A stretch of 64,000 bases of DNA from Bacillota bacterium. GTDB taxonomy: Bacteria; Bacillota; Clostridia; Acetivibrionales; DTU013. The stretch lies in contig JAEYOP010000018.1 of the NCBI GenBank assembly GCA_023411575.1, forward strand, positions 1 to 64,000. The letters are read 5' to 3'. Below the pieces are notes generated by a model. That model did no database searches and was not told the origin of the DNA. It saw nothing but the letters and a program-made list of their open reading frames with translations. A program made the translations under genes and the position numbers. Below, one piece after another: positions 43,454 through 52,315 of the stretch (position 1 is the stretch's first letter; every line of letters begins with the position of its first letter).

Positions 43454-44335
43454 ATGAAAGAGTCTGCGGGCGATAAACTGACGATTGGCTTTATGTATGC
43501 TTTTATTTCCATATTTACGGCGTTGTGCCTGTTTCCCCTTTTGATCACCCTGGGCGTTTCGCTGACAAAGGAAACGGAAGTCATTAAATACGGTTATTCC
43601 ATCATACCCAGGGCTTTCAGCCTGAGCGCCTACGAATACATTGCTGTCGCGCTGGGGGATAAGCTTTTAAGGGGGTATGGCGTGACCCTGTTTGTAACCG
43701 CGGTGGGGACGGCCGCATCCATGCTGGTTACCTCCATGTATGCCTACGCCGCTTCCGTCAAGACGTTCAAGCACCGAAACATACTCGCAATGCTGGCCTA
43801 TATTCCGATGGTGTTTTCGGCAGGCATCCTTCCCTGGTTTATTGTACTGACCCGGTACTATCACCTGTCCAATAAGGTGTATGCCCTCATTGTTCCCTGC
43901 CTGATGAATCTGTTTTACGTCTTCCTGATCCGCAATTTTTTCAGCGCCGTGCCCGTCGAGCTTTCGGAGGCGGCAAAAATCGACGGGGCGGGGCATGCAC
44001 GGATCTTTACCACCATCGTCGTCCCGGTCGCCCGGGTCGGCTTGATCACCGTAGCGTTGTTTTATGCGCTGGGATACTGGAATGATTTTTATATGGCGCT
44101 GATGTTCATCAGCAAACAGGAATTTTATCCTTTGCAGTATTTCCTGTACACGATGCTGACGAATGCGGAATTTGCGGCAATGAATTCCCAGACGCTGGGC
44201 TACCGGATTTCGGTTCCGCTGGAAACCATAAAAATGGCACTGACCTGCGTTACCATCGGGCCGATTGTCCTTTTGTTCCCCTTTATCCAGAAGTACTTTG
44301 CAAAGGGGATTGTCGTTGGCGGCATTAAAGGCTGA
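43454..44335 (+). CDS. LplC-like sugar ABC permease (module B)
   Basis: A 293-residue, six-helix permease with the EAA loop ELSEAAKIDGAGHARIFTTI and the LplC-type ending FIQKYFAKGIVVGGIKG. AGGAGG sits 7 bp before the ATG. A 183-bp gap with a stem-loop separates it from the binding-protein gene. No ATPase gene is present in the module. Confidence 0.93.
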   Translation: MKESAGDKLTIGFMYAFISIFTALCLFPLLITLGVSLTKETEVIKYGYSIIPRAFSLSAYEYIAVALGDKLLRGYGVTLFVTAVGTAASMLVTSMYAYAASVKTFKHRNILAMLAYIPMVFSAGILPWFIVLTRYYHLSNKVYALIVPCLMNLFYVFLIRNFFSAVPVELSEAAKIDGAGHARIFTTIVVPVARVGLITVALFYALGYWNDFYMALMFISKQEFYPLQYFLYTMLTNAEFAAMNSQTLGYRISVPLETIKMALTCVTIGPIVLLFPFIQKYFAKGIVVGGIKG

Positions 44336-44371
44336 AAAGCTCAAAAACTGAAACGCTAAAACACTGTTCGA

Positions 44372-44403
44372 GCAGTTCCGGTTTAGGTTATTCGGAACCC
44401 TGC
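44372..44403 (+). other. Stem-loop between LplC-like permease and binding protein
   Basis: GTTCCG (44375-44380) pairs with CGGAAC (44393-44398). Outer GCA/TGC pairs extend it past a two-base bulge. There is no T-run. A TATAAT-like box lies just before the next ribosome site (near 44490) but its -35 is weak. Confidence 0.55.
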
Positions 44404-44518
44404 AGGAGCCGCAGATCCCGGAAGGCGCCGGCGGATAGGCGGAAACCGCAGAAGTTCCTGATAATAGAAGGTTCTTTGTATTTGACGATGATGTATAATG
44501 ATTTGAGGAGGAATATTC

Positions 44519-46051
44519 ATGCGAACGAGAATTTTTATCGCCGTACTTTCCTTAATTGTGCTGCTTTCGGTATTTTCCGGCTGCGGCAGAAGCAACACCC
44601 CGAAGGATACCGCGGCTGAGACGGGGGCGCCCTCCACGGAGAGCGCAGCACCGGCAGAAAGCACAGCGGCTGTTTCGGCAGACCCGCTCAAGGTAACGTT
44701 CCTTTATCTGGCGGATGAGAATCCCAGAATGAAGGAATACCTGTCCAATGAACTGAAAGATCAGTTGAAAAAAGACCTGAACCTTGAATTGGAGGTCCAG
44801 TTCCTTCCCTGGTCTGCTTATGGCCCTGGCCAGAAAGTGGATATGATGATCGCGGCCGGCGAACCTTTCGACATGGCAATGACCGATCACAACTGGCTGA
44901 ACCAGGATGTCCAGAAAAAGATGGTGTACGATCTTACGGAGCTGGTGGACAAGTACGCTCCGGATCTGAAAGCCAACATGGACAAGGAAGCTTTCGAGAA
45001 CTATACGTTCGATGGGAAGCTCTACGCACTTCCCGTAGGCGGCAAGCCGACCAGCTCGAGCTTTTACTCGATCTGCGTCCGGCAGGACATCCTGGAAGAG
45101 GTGGGAATGTCCGAGATCACTTCGATCGCCGACCTGGAGAAGTTTGCCGACCTGGCCAAGGCAAAGCATCCGGATATGTACGCAACTACGGATTACAATA
45201 TGGAAGAATACATGAGAGGCTACACGGATAAGCTGTATACGACCTCCTACAGCATCAACGGCGTAATGGCGGACGAAACGGACGGAACCCTGCTGCCTGT
45301 TCTGGGTTCCGATGTGTTCAAAGCCCACGTGGATTTCATGAACCGGCTCTACAAGAAGGGCTTGATTCCCAAGGACATCCTGACGAATAAAACGACGAAT
45401 CCCTTTGAAACCGGAAAATACTTATGGTTCCGCGGTACCTGCGGAACAACGAAGATTGAAAACGAACCAAGGCTGAAGCAGAATGTTCCGACCGCTGCGA
45501 CAAAAGAATATATTTTCAATCCCACGGCACCCAAGTTCAAAACCGCATACGAAAGCACCGCTTTCATGGTTCCGTCCTACAGCAAGAACGCAGAGGCGGT
45601 CGTCAAGCTTGTCAACTACATGCAAAAGGGTGCGGACCAATACAACCTGTTTGTCTACGGCGTAAAGGACAAGGATTATAAAATGGTGGGGGATAAGGTG
45701 GAAAGAACTACTAAAACGGATTTCTTCTACAACTGGATGCTGTTCAACATCAAATTCCCTGTATTTGAAAGCAATATCCCCGACGATTATATCGAAACCT
45801 ACAAGCACTGGGATGATAACGCGGTCGCCAGCAAATGGCTCGGCTTCTCGACCAATCTGGATCCGATCAAGACCGAAAAGGCGAAAATCGATGCGACCTG
45901 GCAGGAAAGGGTTTATCCGATGCTGGCTGGCCTGATCAGCTACGACAAGGGTTTTGAAACGGCCAAGAAGGAACTGGATAATGCAGGCTGGGAGAAATAT
46001 TTCACGGAACTGCAGAAACAGTTTGCCGATTACCAGGCAACGAGGAAATAG
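44519..46051 (+). CDS. Sugar ABC solute-binding lipoprotein, LplA type (module B)
   Basis: The 510-residue protein has a signal sequence ending in a lipobox (SVFSGC near residue 22) and a Ser/Ala/Thr/Glu-rich linker, followed by a large binding-protein fold with YTFDGKLYALPVGGKPTSSS as the hinge region. Length and C-terminal part match the LplA/DUF3502-type binding proteins. GAGGAGG precedes the ATG. A terminator-like hairpin follows at 46098. Confidence 0.92.
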   Translation: MRTRIFIAVLSLIVLLSVFSGCGRSNTPKDTAAETGAPSTESAAPAESTAAVSADPLKVTFLYLADENPRMKEYLSNELKDQLKKDLNLELEVQFLPWSAYGPGQKVDMMIAAGEPFDMAMTDHNWLNQDVQKKMVYDLTELVDKYAPDLKANMDKEAFENYTFDGKLYALPVGGKPTSSSFYSICVRQDILEEVGMSEITSIADLEKFADLAKAKHPDMYATTDYNMEEYMRGYTDKLYTTSYSINGVMADETDGTLLPVLGSDVFKAHVDFMNRLYKKGLIPKDILTNKTTNPFETGKYLWFRGTCGTTKIENEPRLKQNVPTAATKEYIFNPTAPKFKTAYESTAFMVPSYSKNAEAVVKLVNYMQKGADQYNLFVYGVKDKDYKMVGDKVERTTKTDFFYNWMLFNIKFPVFESNIPDDYIETYKHWDDNAVASKWLGFSTNLDPIKTEKAKIDATWQERVYPMLAGLISYDKGFETAKKELDNAGWEKYFTELQKQFADYQATRK

Positions 46052-46097
46052 ATCAATTGACGATCCGGGCAACAGGGAAATGGGTCGGAAACAGGAT

Positions 46098-46131
46098 GGG
46101 TTCCGGAAGAAAAGCCGGGACCCGTCTTTTT
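46098..46131 (+). terminator. Terminator-like hairpin after the module B binding protein
   Basis: GGGTTCCGG (46098-46106) pairs with CCGGGACCC (46115-46123) through nine pairs (one G-U), with GTC then TTTTT after it. As the catabolic genes continue 29 bp later, it probably acts as a partial terminator that lowers their expression relative to the binding protein. Confidence 0.65.
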
Positions 46132-46159
46132 CAGAAAATGGCGCTTGAGGAGCAAGCAT

Positions 46160-47092
46160 ATGAATGGGTTAAATGCAATTGCAATACAGCAGGAAAAGGA
46201 GCGGGGAAAGCTTTTTTCCCTGTTGGGAGAACTCCCGGATTTCGGGCCGGAGAGAATTCGCGCAAAAACTGTCTCCGTTGAGGAGTACGCGGCGTATACG
46301 CTGGAAAAGCTGGTGCTGGAGCTGAACGGAATCGAGTCTGTTCCGGCCTGGTTTGCAAAACCCCGGAAGACCTCCGGCAAAATCCCGGTTATTCTTTACA
46401 ACCACCCCCATGGCGGAGATTATATGCGGGGAAACCGGGAACTGCTTCAAGGAGCCAGCTATTTGAGTACGCCCTGCTATGGCGAAGCGCTGACTGCCCG
46501 GGGATATGCCGTTCTCAGCATCGATGCCTGGGCCTTCGGAGAAAGAAGAGGGCGTACGGAGACGCAAATCTTCAAGAGCATGTACTGGAACGGGCAGGTT
46601 TTGTGGGGAATGATGCTGTTTGACAGCATCCGGGCGATTGATTACCTCTTTACCCGGGAGGATATCGACCCGGACCGCATCGCCACGCTGGGAATTTCCA
46701 TGGGCGGCACCAAGTCCTGGTGGCTTGCGGCGCTGGATACAAGGATCAAGGTATGCATCGACATGTGCAGCATGGCGGATTTCCATACCTTGCTGGAACT
46801 GAACGGCCTCGACTGCCATGGGTTCTACTATTATGTCCCCAGACTGCTGAAGCACTTCACAACGGCCCGGATCAATGCGTTGGTCGCACCGAGGCCTCAC
46901 CTGAGCATGAATGGGATATACGATGTTTTGACCCCTGCGGCCGGGTTCGAAAAAATCGATAATGAAATGAAGAACGTTTACGCCGGCTGTGAAGGCGTTG
47001 GGGAATGGCGGATGAACAACTACAGCACCGGACACTATGAAACGGCCGAAATGCGCGCCGCAGCGCTGGATTTTCTGGAGAAATGGCTATAG
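46160..47092 (+). CDS. Alpha/beta-hydrolase esterase (likely sugar deacetylase)
   Basis: The 310-residue protein has an alpha/beta-hydrolase fold of the dienelactone hydrolase/acetyl-esterase kind. The nucleophile is Ser180 in LGISMGGTK, the oxyanion region NHPHGGDY lies near residue 84, an Asp follows in NGIYDVLTP, and His in TGHYETAE is the likely last triad member. There is no signal peptide. Within a pectin operon, removal of acetyl groups from imported oligogalacturonides or rhamnogalacturonides is the best guess. GAGGAG sits 8 bp before ATG 46160. Confidence 0.8.
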   Translation: MNGLNAIAIQQEKERGKLFSLLGELPDFGPERIRAKTVSVEEYAAYTLEKLVLELNGIESVPAWFAKPRKTSGKIPVILYNHPHGGDYMRGNRELLQGASYLSTPCYGEALTARGYAVLSIDAWAFGERRGRTETQIFKSMYWNGQVLWGMMLFDSIRAIDYLFTREDIDPDRIATLGISMGGTKSWWLAALDTRIKVCIDMCSMADFHTLLELNGLDCHGFYYYVPRLLKHFTTARINALVAPRPHLSMNGIYDVLTPAAGFEKIDNEMKNVYAGCEGVGEWRMNNYSTGHYETAEMRAAALDFLEKWL

Positions 47093-47158
47093 GACCGAGG
47101 AAGCTGCAGGAGCAATTGGGGAAAACGGCAGGAGAGGATAGGGAAGGACTGAAGAAGG

Positions 47159-48316
47159 ATGGAGAACAAAATGTATTCTGATGGGTTGAGTAAATCAAGT
47201 TTAAGCTGGTCTGCCCGCATGTCGGATTCCGTTATGGCAAGAGATCCGATTTTGCCGTTCCGGTGGTCCTATGATTACGGCGTGGTTTTCAAGGGGATGG
47301 AGCAGGTCTGGCTTGCAAGCGGAGACCGGAAATATTTGGACTATATCAAGAGGAACATGGATGAATACGTTGGGCCGGACGGAGCGATAAAAGGCTATAG
47401 CATGGAGGAGTACAACATCGACTATGTCAACAACGGCAAAATCCTCCTGCTGCTTTACCGGCAAACCGGCCAGGAGCGTTACAGGAAGGCGGCGGAGACT
47501 CTGCGCAGGCAGTTGGAGGGCCATCCCCGAACAACGGAGGGCGGCTTCTGGCACAAAAAAATCTATCCCCGCCAGATGTGGCTTGACGGTATTTATATGG
47601 GAGTGCCTTTTTATGCCGAGTTTGCCCGCTTGTTCGGCGGGTCGGCGGATTTTGACGACGCGGCAAAGCAAATCCTGCTGATAGCCGGGCACGCCAGGGA
47701 TCCCGGGACCGGCCTGTACTATCATGGATGGGATGAAAGCCGCGGGCAGAAATGGTCGAATCCGGAGACCGGCTGTTCACCGAATTTCTGGGGAAGGGCA
47801 GAAGGCTGGTTCATGATGGCCGTGGCGGATGTGCTGGATTTTTTACCGACGGAACACAAGGACAGGGGAGGGATTGTAGAGCTCCTGAAGGAGTTGATTT
47901 CCGCAGTCGGGCGGGTGCAGGACAAGGAAACCGGACTCTGGTACCAGGTGCTGGACAGGGGCGGCAGCCCGGGGAACTATCCCGAGGCGTCCGCATCCTG
48001 CATGTTTGTCTATGGGATTGCGAAAGCGGCGGCAATGGGCTATATCGGACGCGAGGAAGGGGAAGTAGCTATACGTGGGTTCGGGGGTATTCTTGACCGG
48101 TTTGTGGAAACGGATGCCGACGGACTGGTAAGCTTGACAGGTACCTGCGAGGTAGCGGGCTTGGGAGGCGATCCCTACAGAGACGGAACCTACGATTATT
48201 ATATCCATGAACGGATAAAGCGGAATGATTTAAAGGGGATCGGCGCGTTCATTCTTGCAGCCACGCAGGTGGAAAAGCTTGCTGCGAACCGGGATTCCGG
48301 CGTTTCGGGCCGGTAG
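47159..48316 (+). CDS. Unsaturated rhamnogalacturonyl hydrolase, GH105 (copy 1)
   Basis: GH105 hydrolases (YteR/YesR type) hydrate the terminal unsaturated uronic acid left by a lyase on rhamnogalacturonan oligomers. The 385-residue product is an (alpha/alpha)6 barrel with PRQMWLDGIYMGVPFYAEF. The Asp at residue 143 aligns with the catalytic Asp of YteR. Other motifs are SYDYGVVFKGMEQVW and FWGRAEGWFMMAVAD. No signal peptide. A second copy lies at 54257 on the other strand with the same core motifs. Confidence 0.93.
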   Translation: MENKMYSDGLSKSSLSWSARMSDSVMARDPILPFRWSYDYGVVFKGMEQVWLASGDRKYLDYIKRNMDEYVGPDGAIKGYSMEEYNIDYVNNGKILLLLYRQTGQERYRKAAETLRRQLEGHPRTTEGGFWHKKIYPRQMWLDGIYMGVPFYAEFARLFGGSADFDDAAKQILLIAGHARDPGTGLYYHGWDESRGQKWSNPETGCSPNFWGRAEGWFMMAVADVLDFLPTEHKDRGGIVELLKELISAVGRVQDKETGLWYQVLDRGGSPGNYPEASASCMFVYGIAKAAAMGYIGREEGEVAIRGFGGILDRFVETDADGLVSLTGTCEVAGLGGDPYRDGTYDYYIHERIKRNDLKGIGAFILAATQVEKLAANRDSGVSGR

Positions 48317-48348
48317 AGGCTGCTGCGGAAATAGACCGGAAATAGAAA

Positions 48349-48393
48349 TGAATCGGAAGCAAAATAAATGGGAAACAAAGTGAATCGGAAGCA
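48349..48393 (+). repeat. Short direct repeat between GH105 and GH28
   Basis: TGAATCGGAAGCA occurs at 48349-48361 and 48381-48393 (32-bp period). It probably reflects a local duplication in the spacer before the GH28 ribosome site. Confidence 0.7.
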
Positions 48394-48408
48394 TAGAGGG
48401 AAAACAAC

Positions 48409-49722
48409 ATGATAGCAAATATAAAAGAGTACGGCGCCTTACCGATTGGTGCAGAGGAAAGGGAAATACTTCGGGACAGTCCGGCCTTGTGCACGGAAGC
48501 GTTCCGCAGGGCAATCGACGCCTGTGCCGGGGAAGGGGGCGGCACTGTGTACGTTCCCGCCGGTATTTACTTCACGGGGGCCATCCATTTGAAGAGCAAT
48601 ATTTGCCTCTACCTGGAACCCGGTGCGGTGATCCGCTTTTCCAGAGAGGAACGGGACTATCCGCTGGTGCATACGCGCTGGGAAGGGGTGGAGCGCGAGG
48701 TATATTCACCGCAGGTTTTCGGGGAAAACCTGGAGAATGTATCTATCAGCGGATACGGTACGCTGGACGGCCAGGGCGATGCCTGGTGGGGTCTGGTATT
48801 TTCCGACGGGCTCCGGTATCCAAGACCCAGGCTGATCCATTTTGTGAACTGCAAGGGCGTACGGATCGAGGGCGTCAAGCTTGTCTGTTCACCGAGTTGG
48901 ACGGTTCATCCTCTGCTGTGTGAAAATGTCACCATACAGAATATCACGATACAAAATCCGCCGGATTCGCCCAATACGGACGGCATCAATCCCGAATCCT
49001 GCAGGAACGTCCATATTTCCAACTGCCATGTGGATGTGGGGGATGATTGCATTACCATAAAATCCGGGGTGGAGGACTGCCCGGAAAAAATACCCTGCGA
49101 AAACATTACCATCACCAACTGCATCCTGGTTCACGGCCATGGAGGCGTCGTCATCGGCAGCGAAATGAGCGGCGGGATACGAAATGTGGTGATCAGCAAC
49201 TGCGTATTCGAAGGAACCGACAGGGGAATCCGCATGAAATCCAGGCGGGGACGGGGCGGCATTGTCGAAGATATAAGGGTGGACAATCTCGTCATGAAAT
49301 CGGTCCTCTGTCCCATTGTCTTGCACCTGTTCTATTTTTGCGGTCCGAAAGGGAAGGACCGGTATGTGTGGGATAAAAGCGCATACCCTGTCAATGAAGG
49401 GACTCCGGCCTTCCGAGGGATTCATTTCAGCAATATTACGGCACGGCAGGTCCGTGCTTGCGCCGGTTTTATCTATGGCTTGCCGGAGATGCCCATCGAG
49501 GAGGTCATCCTGTCGGACATTACGGTAGAGCTGGCGGAAAATGCCGAGCCCGGCCTGCCTGCAATGATGAGCGACCTGGAACCCATGAGCGGCAGAGGCT
49601 TTATCTGCTGCAACGTGAAGGAGCTTTCCTTCGACCGCGTACGGATCCGGAACCAAACAGGGCCGGCCTTCGAGATCAGCAATGGGACCAATGTGAGCCT
49701 GCCCCGGGAGGTGCGGGAATGA
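48409..49722 (+). CDS. Glycoside hydrolase family 28 (exo-polygalacturonase-like)
   Basis: GH28 enzymes hydrolyse galacturonan backbones by inversion. The 437-residue right-handed beta-helix protein shows all family motifs: NTDGIN near residue 190, GDDCITIKSG near 211, GHGGVVIGSEMSGG near 243 and RGIRMKSRRGRGG near 272. These supply the three Asp, the His and the RxK pair. It lacks a signal peptide, so it works on imported oligomers and is more likely exo-acting. It overlaps the pectinesterase start by 4 bp as ATGA. Confidence 0.93.
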   Translation: MIANIKEYGALPIGAEEREILRDSPALCTEAFRRAIDACAGEGGGTVYVPAGIYFTGAIHLKSNICLYLEPGAVIRFSREERDYPLVHTRWEGVEREVYSPQVFGENLENVSISGYGTLDGQGDAWWGLVFSDGLRYPRPRLIHFVNCKGVRIEGVKLVCSPSWTVHPLLCENVTIQNITIQNPPDSPNTDGINPESCRNVHISNCHVDVGDDCITIKSGVEDCPEKIPCENITITNCILVHGHGGVVIGSEMSGGIRNVVISNCVFEGTDRGIRMKSRRGRGGIVEDIRVDNLVMKSVLCPIVLHLFYFCGPKGKDRYVWDKSAYPVNEGTPAFRGIHFSNITARQVRACAGFIYGLPEMPIEEVILSDITVELAENAEPGLPAMMSDLEPMSGRGFICCNVKELSFDRVRIRNQTGPAFEISNGTNVSLPREVRE

Positions 49723-50693
49723 TAACGGTAGCGGCGGATGGGAAGGGTGATTTCCGGACGGTTCAGGCGGCAGTGGACGCCGTCCCGGACGAAAGCACGG
49801 ACAAAACCCGGATTTATATAAAAAACGGGATTTACCGGGAAAAGGTAGCCATAACAAAGTCCAATATCTCCCTGATCGGGGAGAGCGCGGAGCTTACCGT
49901 CCTGACCCATGGTGATTATGCGGCCATGACGGATGCCTCCGGAGAACCGATCAACACCTTCTGGACCTATACGCTCTTTGCGGGTGGGAACGATTTCACT
50001 GCAGAAAATCTGACGATTGAAAATTCAGCCGGACCCGGAAGCCGGGTAGGGCAGGCGATCGCTGCCTATGTGGACGGCGACCGGGCCGTTTTTCGAAACT
50101 GCAGGCTGCTGGGCCATCAGGACACCCTTTTTACCGGCCCTTTGCCGCCCTATCCTTTGGCCGTGAAGAAGTTCGGGGGACCGAGAGAGGGACAGCCCAG
50201 GAGGAGCAGCAGGCAATATTACGAGAACTGCCGGATCAAAGGAGAGGTGGATTTTATTTTCGGTTCCGCTGCGGCCGTATTCCGCCGGTGTGAGATTGTC
50301 TCCGACGATCCGGGGGCGGATGCCTGCGGCTGGATAACGGCAGCCTCGACGCCGGAGGGGCAGGCGTTCGGATATGTGTTTATGGAGTGCAGACTGACCG
50401 GGGAAGCGCTGCCGCGATCCGTTTACCTTGGCAGGCCATGGCGGAATTTTGCGAAAACCGTATTTATCCGCTGCCATATGGGAGAGCACATCCGGGAAGA
50501 GGGCTGGGACAACTGGCAGAAGCCGGAATGCGAGCAAACAGTGCTGTATGCCGAATATGGATGTACAGGCCCCGGAAGCACGCCGGGCAGCCGGGTGGGA
50601 TGGTCGAAAAAGTTTACGGCGGAGGAAGCGGAACAGTACAGTGTGGAGAACGTCCTGCGGGGCGAAGACGGCTGGAAGATCAAATTGATTTAA
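49719..50693 (+). CDS. Pectinesterase, CE8, cytoplasmic form
   Basis: CE8 enzymes remove methyl groups from homogalacturonan. The 324-residue beta-helix protein carries QAIAAYVDGDRAVFRNC, GHQDTLF near residue 131 (Asp, catalytic), GEVDFIFGSA near 177 (second Asp) and GRPWRNFAKTVF near 237. It has no signal peptide, which is unusual for a pectinesterase. The start ATG overlaps the GH28 stop by 4 bp; the open frame extends upstream to 49458, but only inside GH28. Confidence 0.93.
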   Translation: MITVAADGKGDFRTVQAAVDAVPDESTDKTRIYIKNGIYREKVAITKSNISLIGESAELTVLTHGDYAAMTDASGEPINTFWTYTLFAGGNDFTAENLTIENSAGPGSRVGQAIAAYVDGDRAVFRNCRLLGHQDTLFTGPLPPYPLAVKKFGGPREGQPRRSSRQYYENCRIKGEVDFIFGSAAAVFRRCEIVSDDPGADACGWITAASTPEGQAFGYVFMECRLTGEALPRSVYLGRPWRNFAKTVFIRCHMGEHIREEGWDNWQKPECEQTVLYAEYGCTGPGSTPGSRVGWSKKFTAEEAEQYSVENVLRGEDGWKIKLI

Positions 50694-50710
50694 TCAAGGG
50701 GGAGTTTTGC

Positions 50711-52315
50711 TTGAGTATGAGTATGCAGTTCATCCGGAATCCGATCCTGAAGGGGTTCAACCCCGACCCATCCATTATCCGGGTGGGGGAGGATTACTAT
50801 ATTGCGAATTCCACGTTCCAATGGTTTCCCGGCGTACAGATCCATCATTCGAGGGACCTTGCGCACTGGAGGCTCCTGACCAGGCCGCTGAGCCGCCTTT
50901 CCCAGCTGGACATGAAGGGAAACCTGTGCTCGGGGGGAGTGTGGGCGCCCTGCCTCACCTGGCATAACGGCGTATTTTACCTGGTGTACTCGGACTTGAA
51001 AAATATCAAAGGTACCTTCAAGGATTGCCATAATTATCTGGTCACGGCTACCGACATCGAGGGAGAATGGTCGGATCCCGTCTACCTGAACAGCAGCGGG
51101 TTCGATCCGTCCCTGTTCCATGACGACGACGGCCGCAAATGGCTGGTAAACATGTATTGGGACCACAGGGGCGGAGGAGGAGGCCGGGAACGCTTTGGCG
51201 GCATTGTCCTCCAGGAATATTCGGAAAAGGAAAAGCGGATGACCGGTCCGGTGAAGAATATCTTCAAAGGCTCTGCGCTTGGCGTGACGGAAGGCCCCCA
51301 TCTGTACAAGCGGAACGGGTATTACTACCTGCTGACGGCGGAAGGCGGAACAGGAGATGGCCATGCGGTGACGGTGGCGAGGTCGAAGAAGATAGACGGT
51401 CCCTATGAGATCGATCCGACCAATCCCATATTGACGTCCGTGGGTCATCCGGATGCTGAGTTGAGGCGTTCGGGGCATGCCGATATCGTGGAAACCCGGG
51501 ATGGGCAATGGTATATGGCGCACCTGTGCGCGAGACCCTTGAAGAAATCGGGGAGATGCGTGCTGGGGCGTGAAACGGCAATCCAAAAGGTGACCTGGAC
51601 CGAGGACGGATGGCTGAGGACCGAGGATGGCGGGAATAGGCCGAAGCTTGCAGTGAAGGCGCCGGGCCTTCCGGAATGCCCGTGGGAACCGGGGCCCCTG
51701 CGGGATGATTTTGATTCGGAAAAGTTGAATATTCATTTCCAGTCCCTTCGCATTCCGTTGGGAGAGGATATTCTTACCCTGAAGGAAAGGCCCGGGTATT
51801 TAAGGCTGAAGGGGAAGGAGTCGTTGAACTCCCGTTTTACGCAGGCGCTTGTGGCAAGGCGCCAGCAGGCGTTTTCCTATGCGGCTTCCACCTGCATGGA
51901 GTTCGAGCCGGACAATTACAACCAGATGGCGGGACTGGTCTGCCTTTACGATGTGAACAACTTTTATTATTTGAAAGTCAGCCGCGACGAAAAGCTCGGC
52001 AAGGCCATAGGAATCCTGAATTGTGATGAGGGCGTCTTTTACCAGTCCCAGGAGCTGCTTGTCCCGGTGGAAGGGTGGAAACGCATTTATTTAAAGGTGG
52101 AAGTGAGGGAGGAAGAGCTCCGGTTTTTCTACTCGGCGGACGGACAGGCATGGAAGCCCATAGGCGAGGTTTATGATGCCAGCAAGCTTTCCGACGACTA
52201 TGGAACCACCAGCAATTTCACCGGCGCTTTTGCGGGGCTGTGCTGCCAGGACCTGGACGGGTCCTCGAAGCCGGCGGATTTTGATTTCTTTGAATATTCC
52301 GAGCTTTCCGATTAG
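50711..52315 (+). CDS. Glycoside hydrolase family 43 (xylosidase/arabinofuranosidase type)
   Basis: A 534-residue GH43 enzyme with a five-bladed propeller plus a C-terminal beta-sandwich of the beta-xylosidase type. Catalytic residues are visible: NPDPS (Asp near residue 18), GFDPSLFHDDDG (Asp near 131) and TEGPHLY (Glu near 193). The start is uncertain: TTG 50711 has GGGGGAG at ideal spacing, whereas ATG 50717 is only two codons on. There is no signal peptide. It ends exactly where the opposing hydrolase gene ends (both stops adjoin). Substrate: probably arabinose or xylose side chains. Confidence 0.9.
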   Translation: MSMSMQFIRNPILKGFNPDPSIIRVGEDYYIANSTFQWFPGVQIHHSRDLAHWRLLTRPLSRLSQLDMKGNLCSGGVWAPCLTWHNGVFYLVYSDLKNIKGTFKDCHNYLVTATDIEGEWSDPVYLNSSGFDPSLFHDDDGRKWLVNMYWDHRGGGGGRERFGGIVLQEYSEKEKRMTGPVKNIFKGSALGVTEGPHLYKRNGYYYLLTAEGGTGDGHAVTVARSKKIDGPYEIDPTNPILTSVGHPDAELRRSGHADIVETRDGQWYMAHLCARPLKKSGRCVLGRETAIQKVTWTEDGWLRTEDGGNRPKLAVKAPGLPECPWEPGPLRDDFDSEKLNIHFQSLRIPLGEDILTLKERPGYLRLKGKESLNSRFTQALVARRQQAFSYAASTCMEFEPDNYNQMAGLVCLYDVNNFYYLKVSRDEKLGKAIGILNCDEGVFYQSQELLVPVEGWKRIYLKVEVREEELRFFYSADGQAWKPIGEVYDASKLSDDYGTTSNFTGAFAGLCCQDLDGSSKPADFDFFEYSELSD

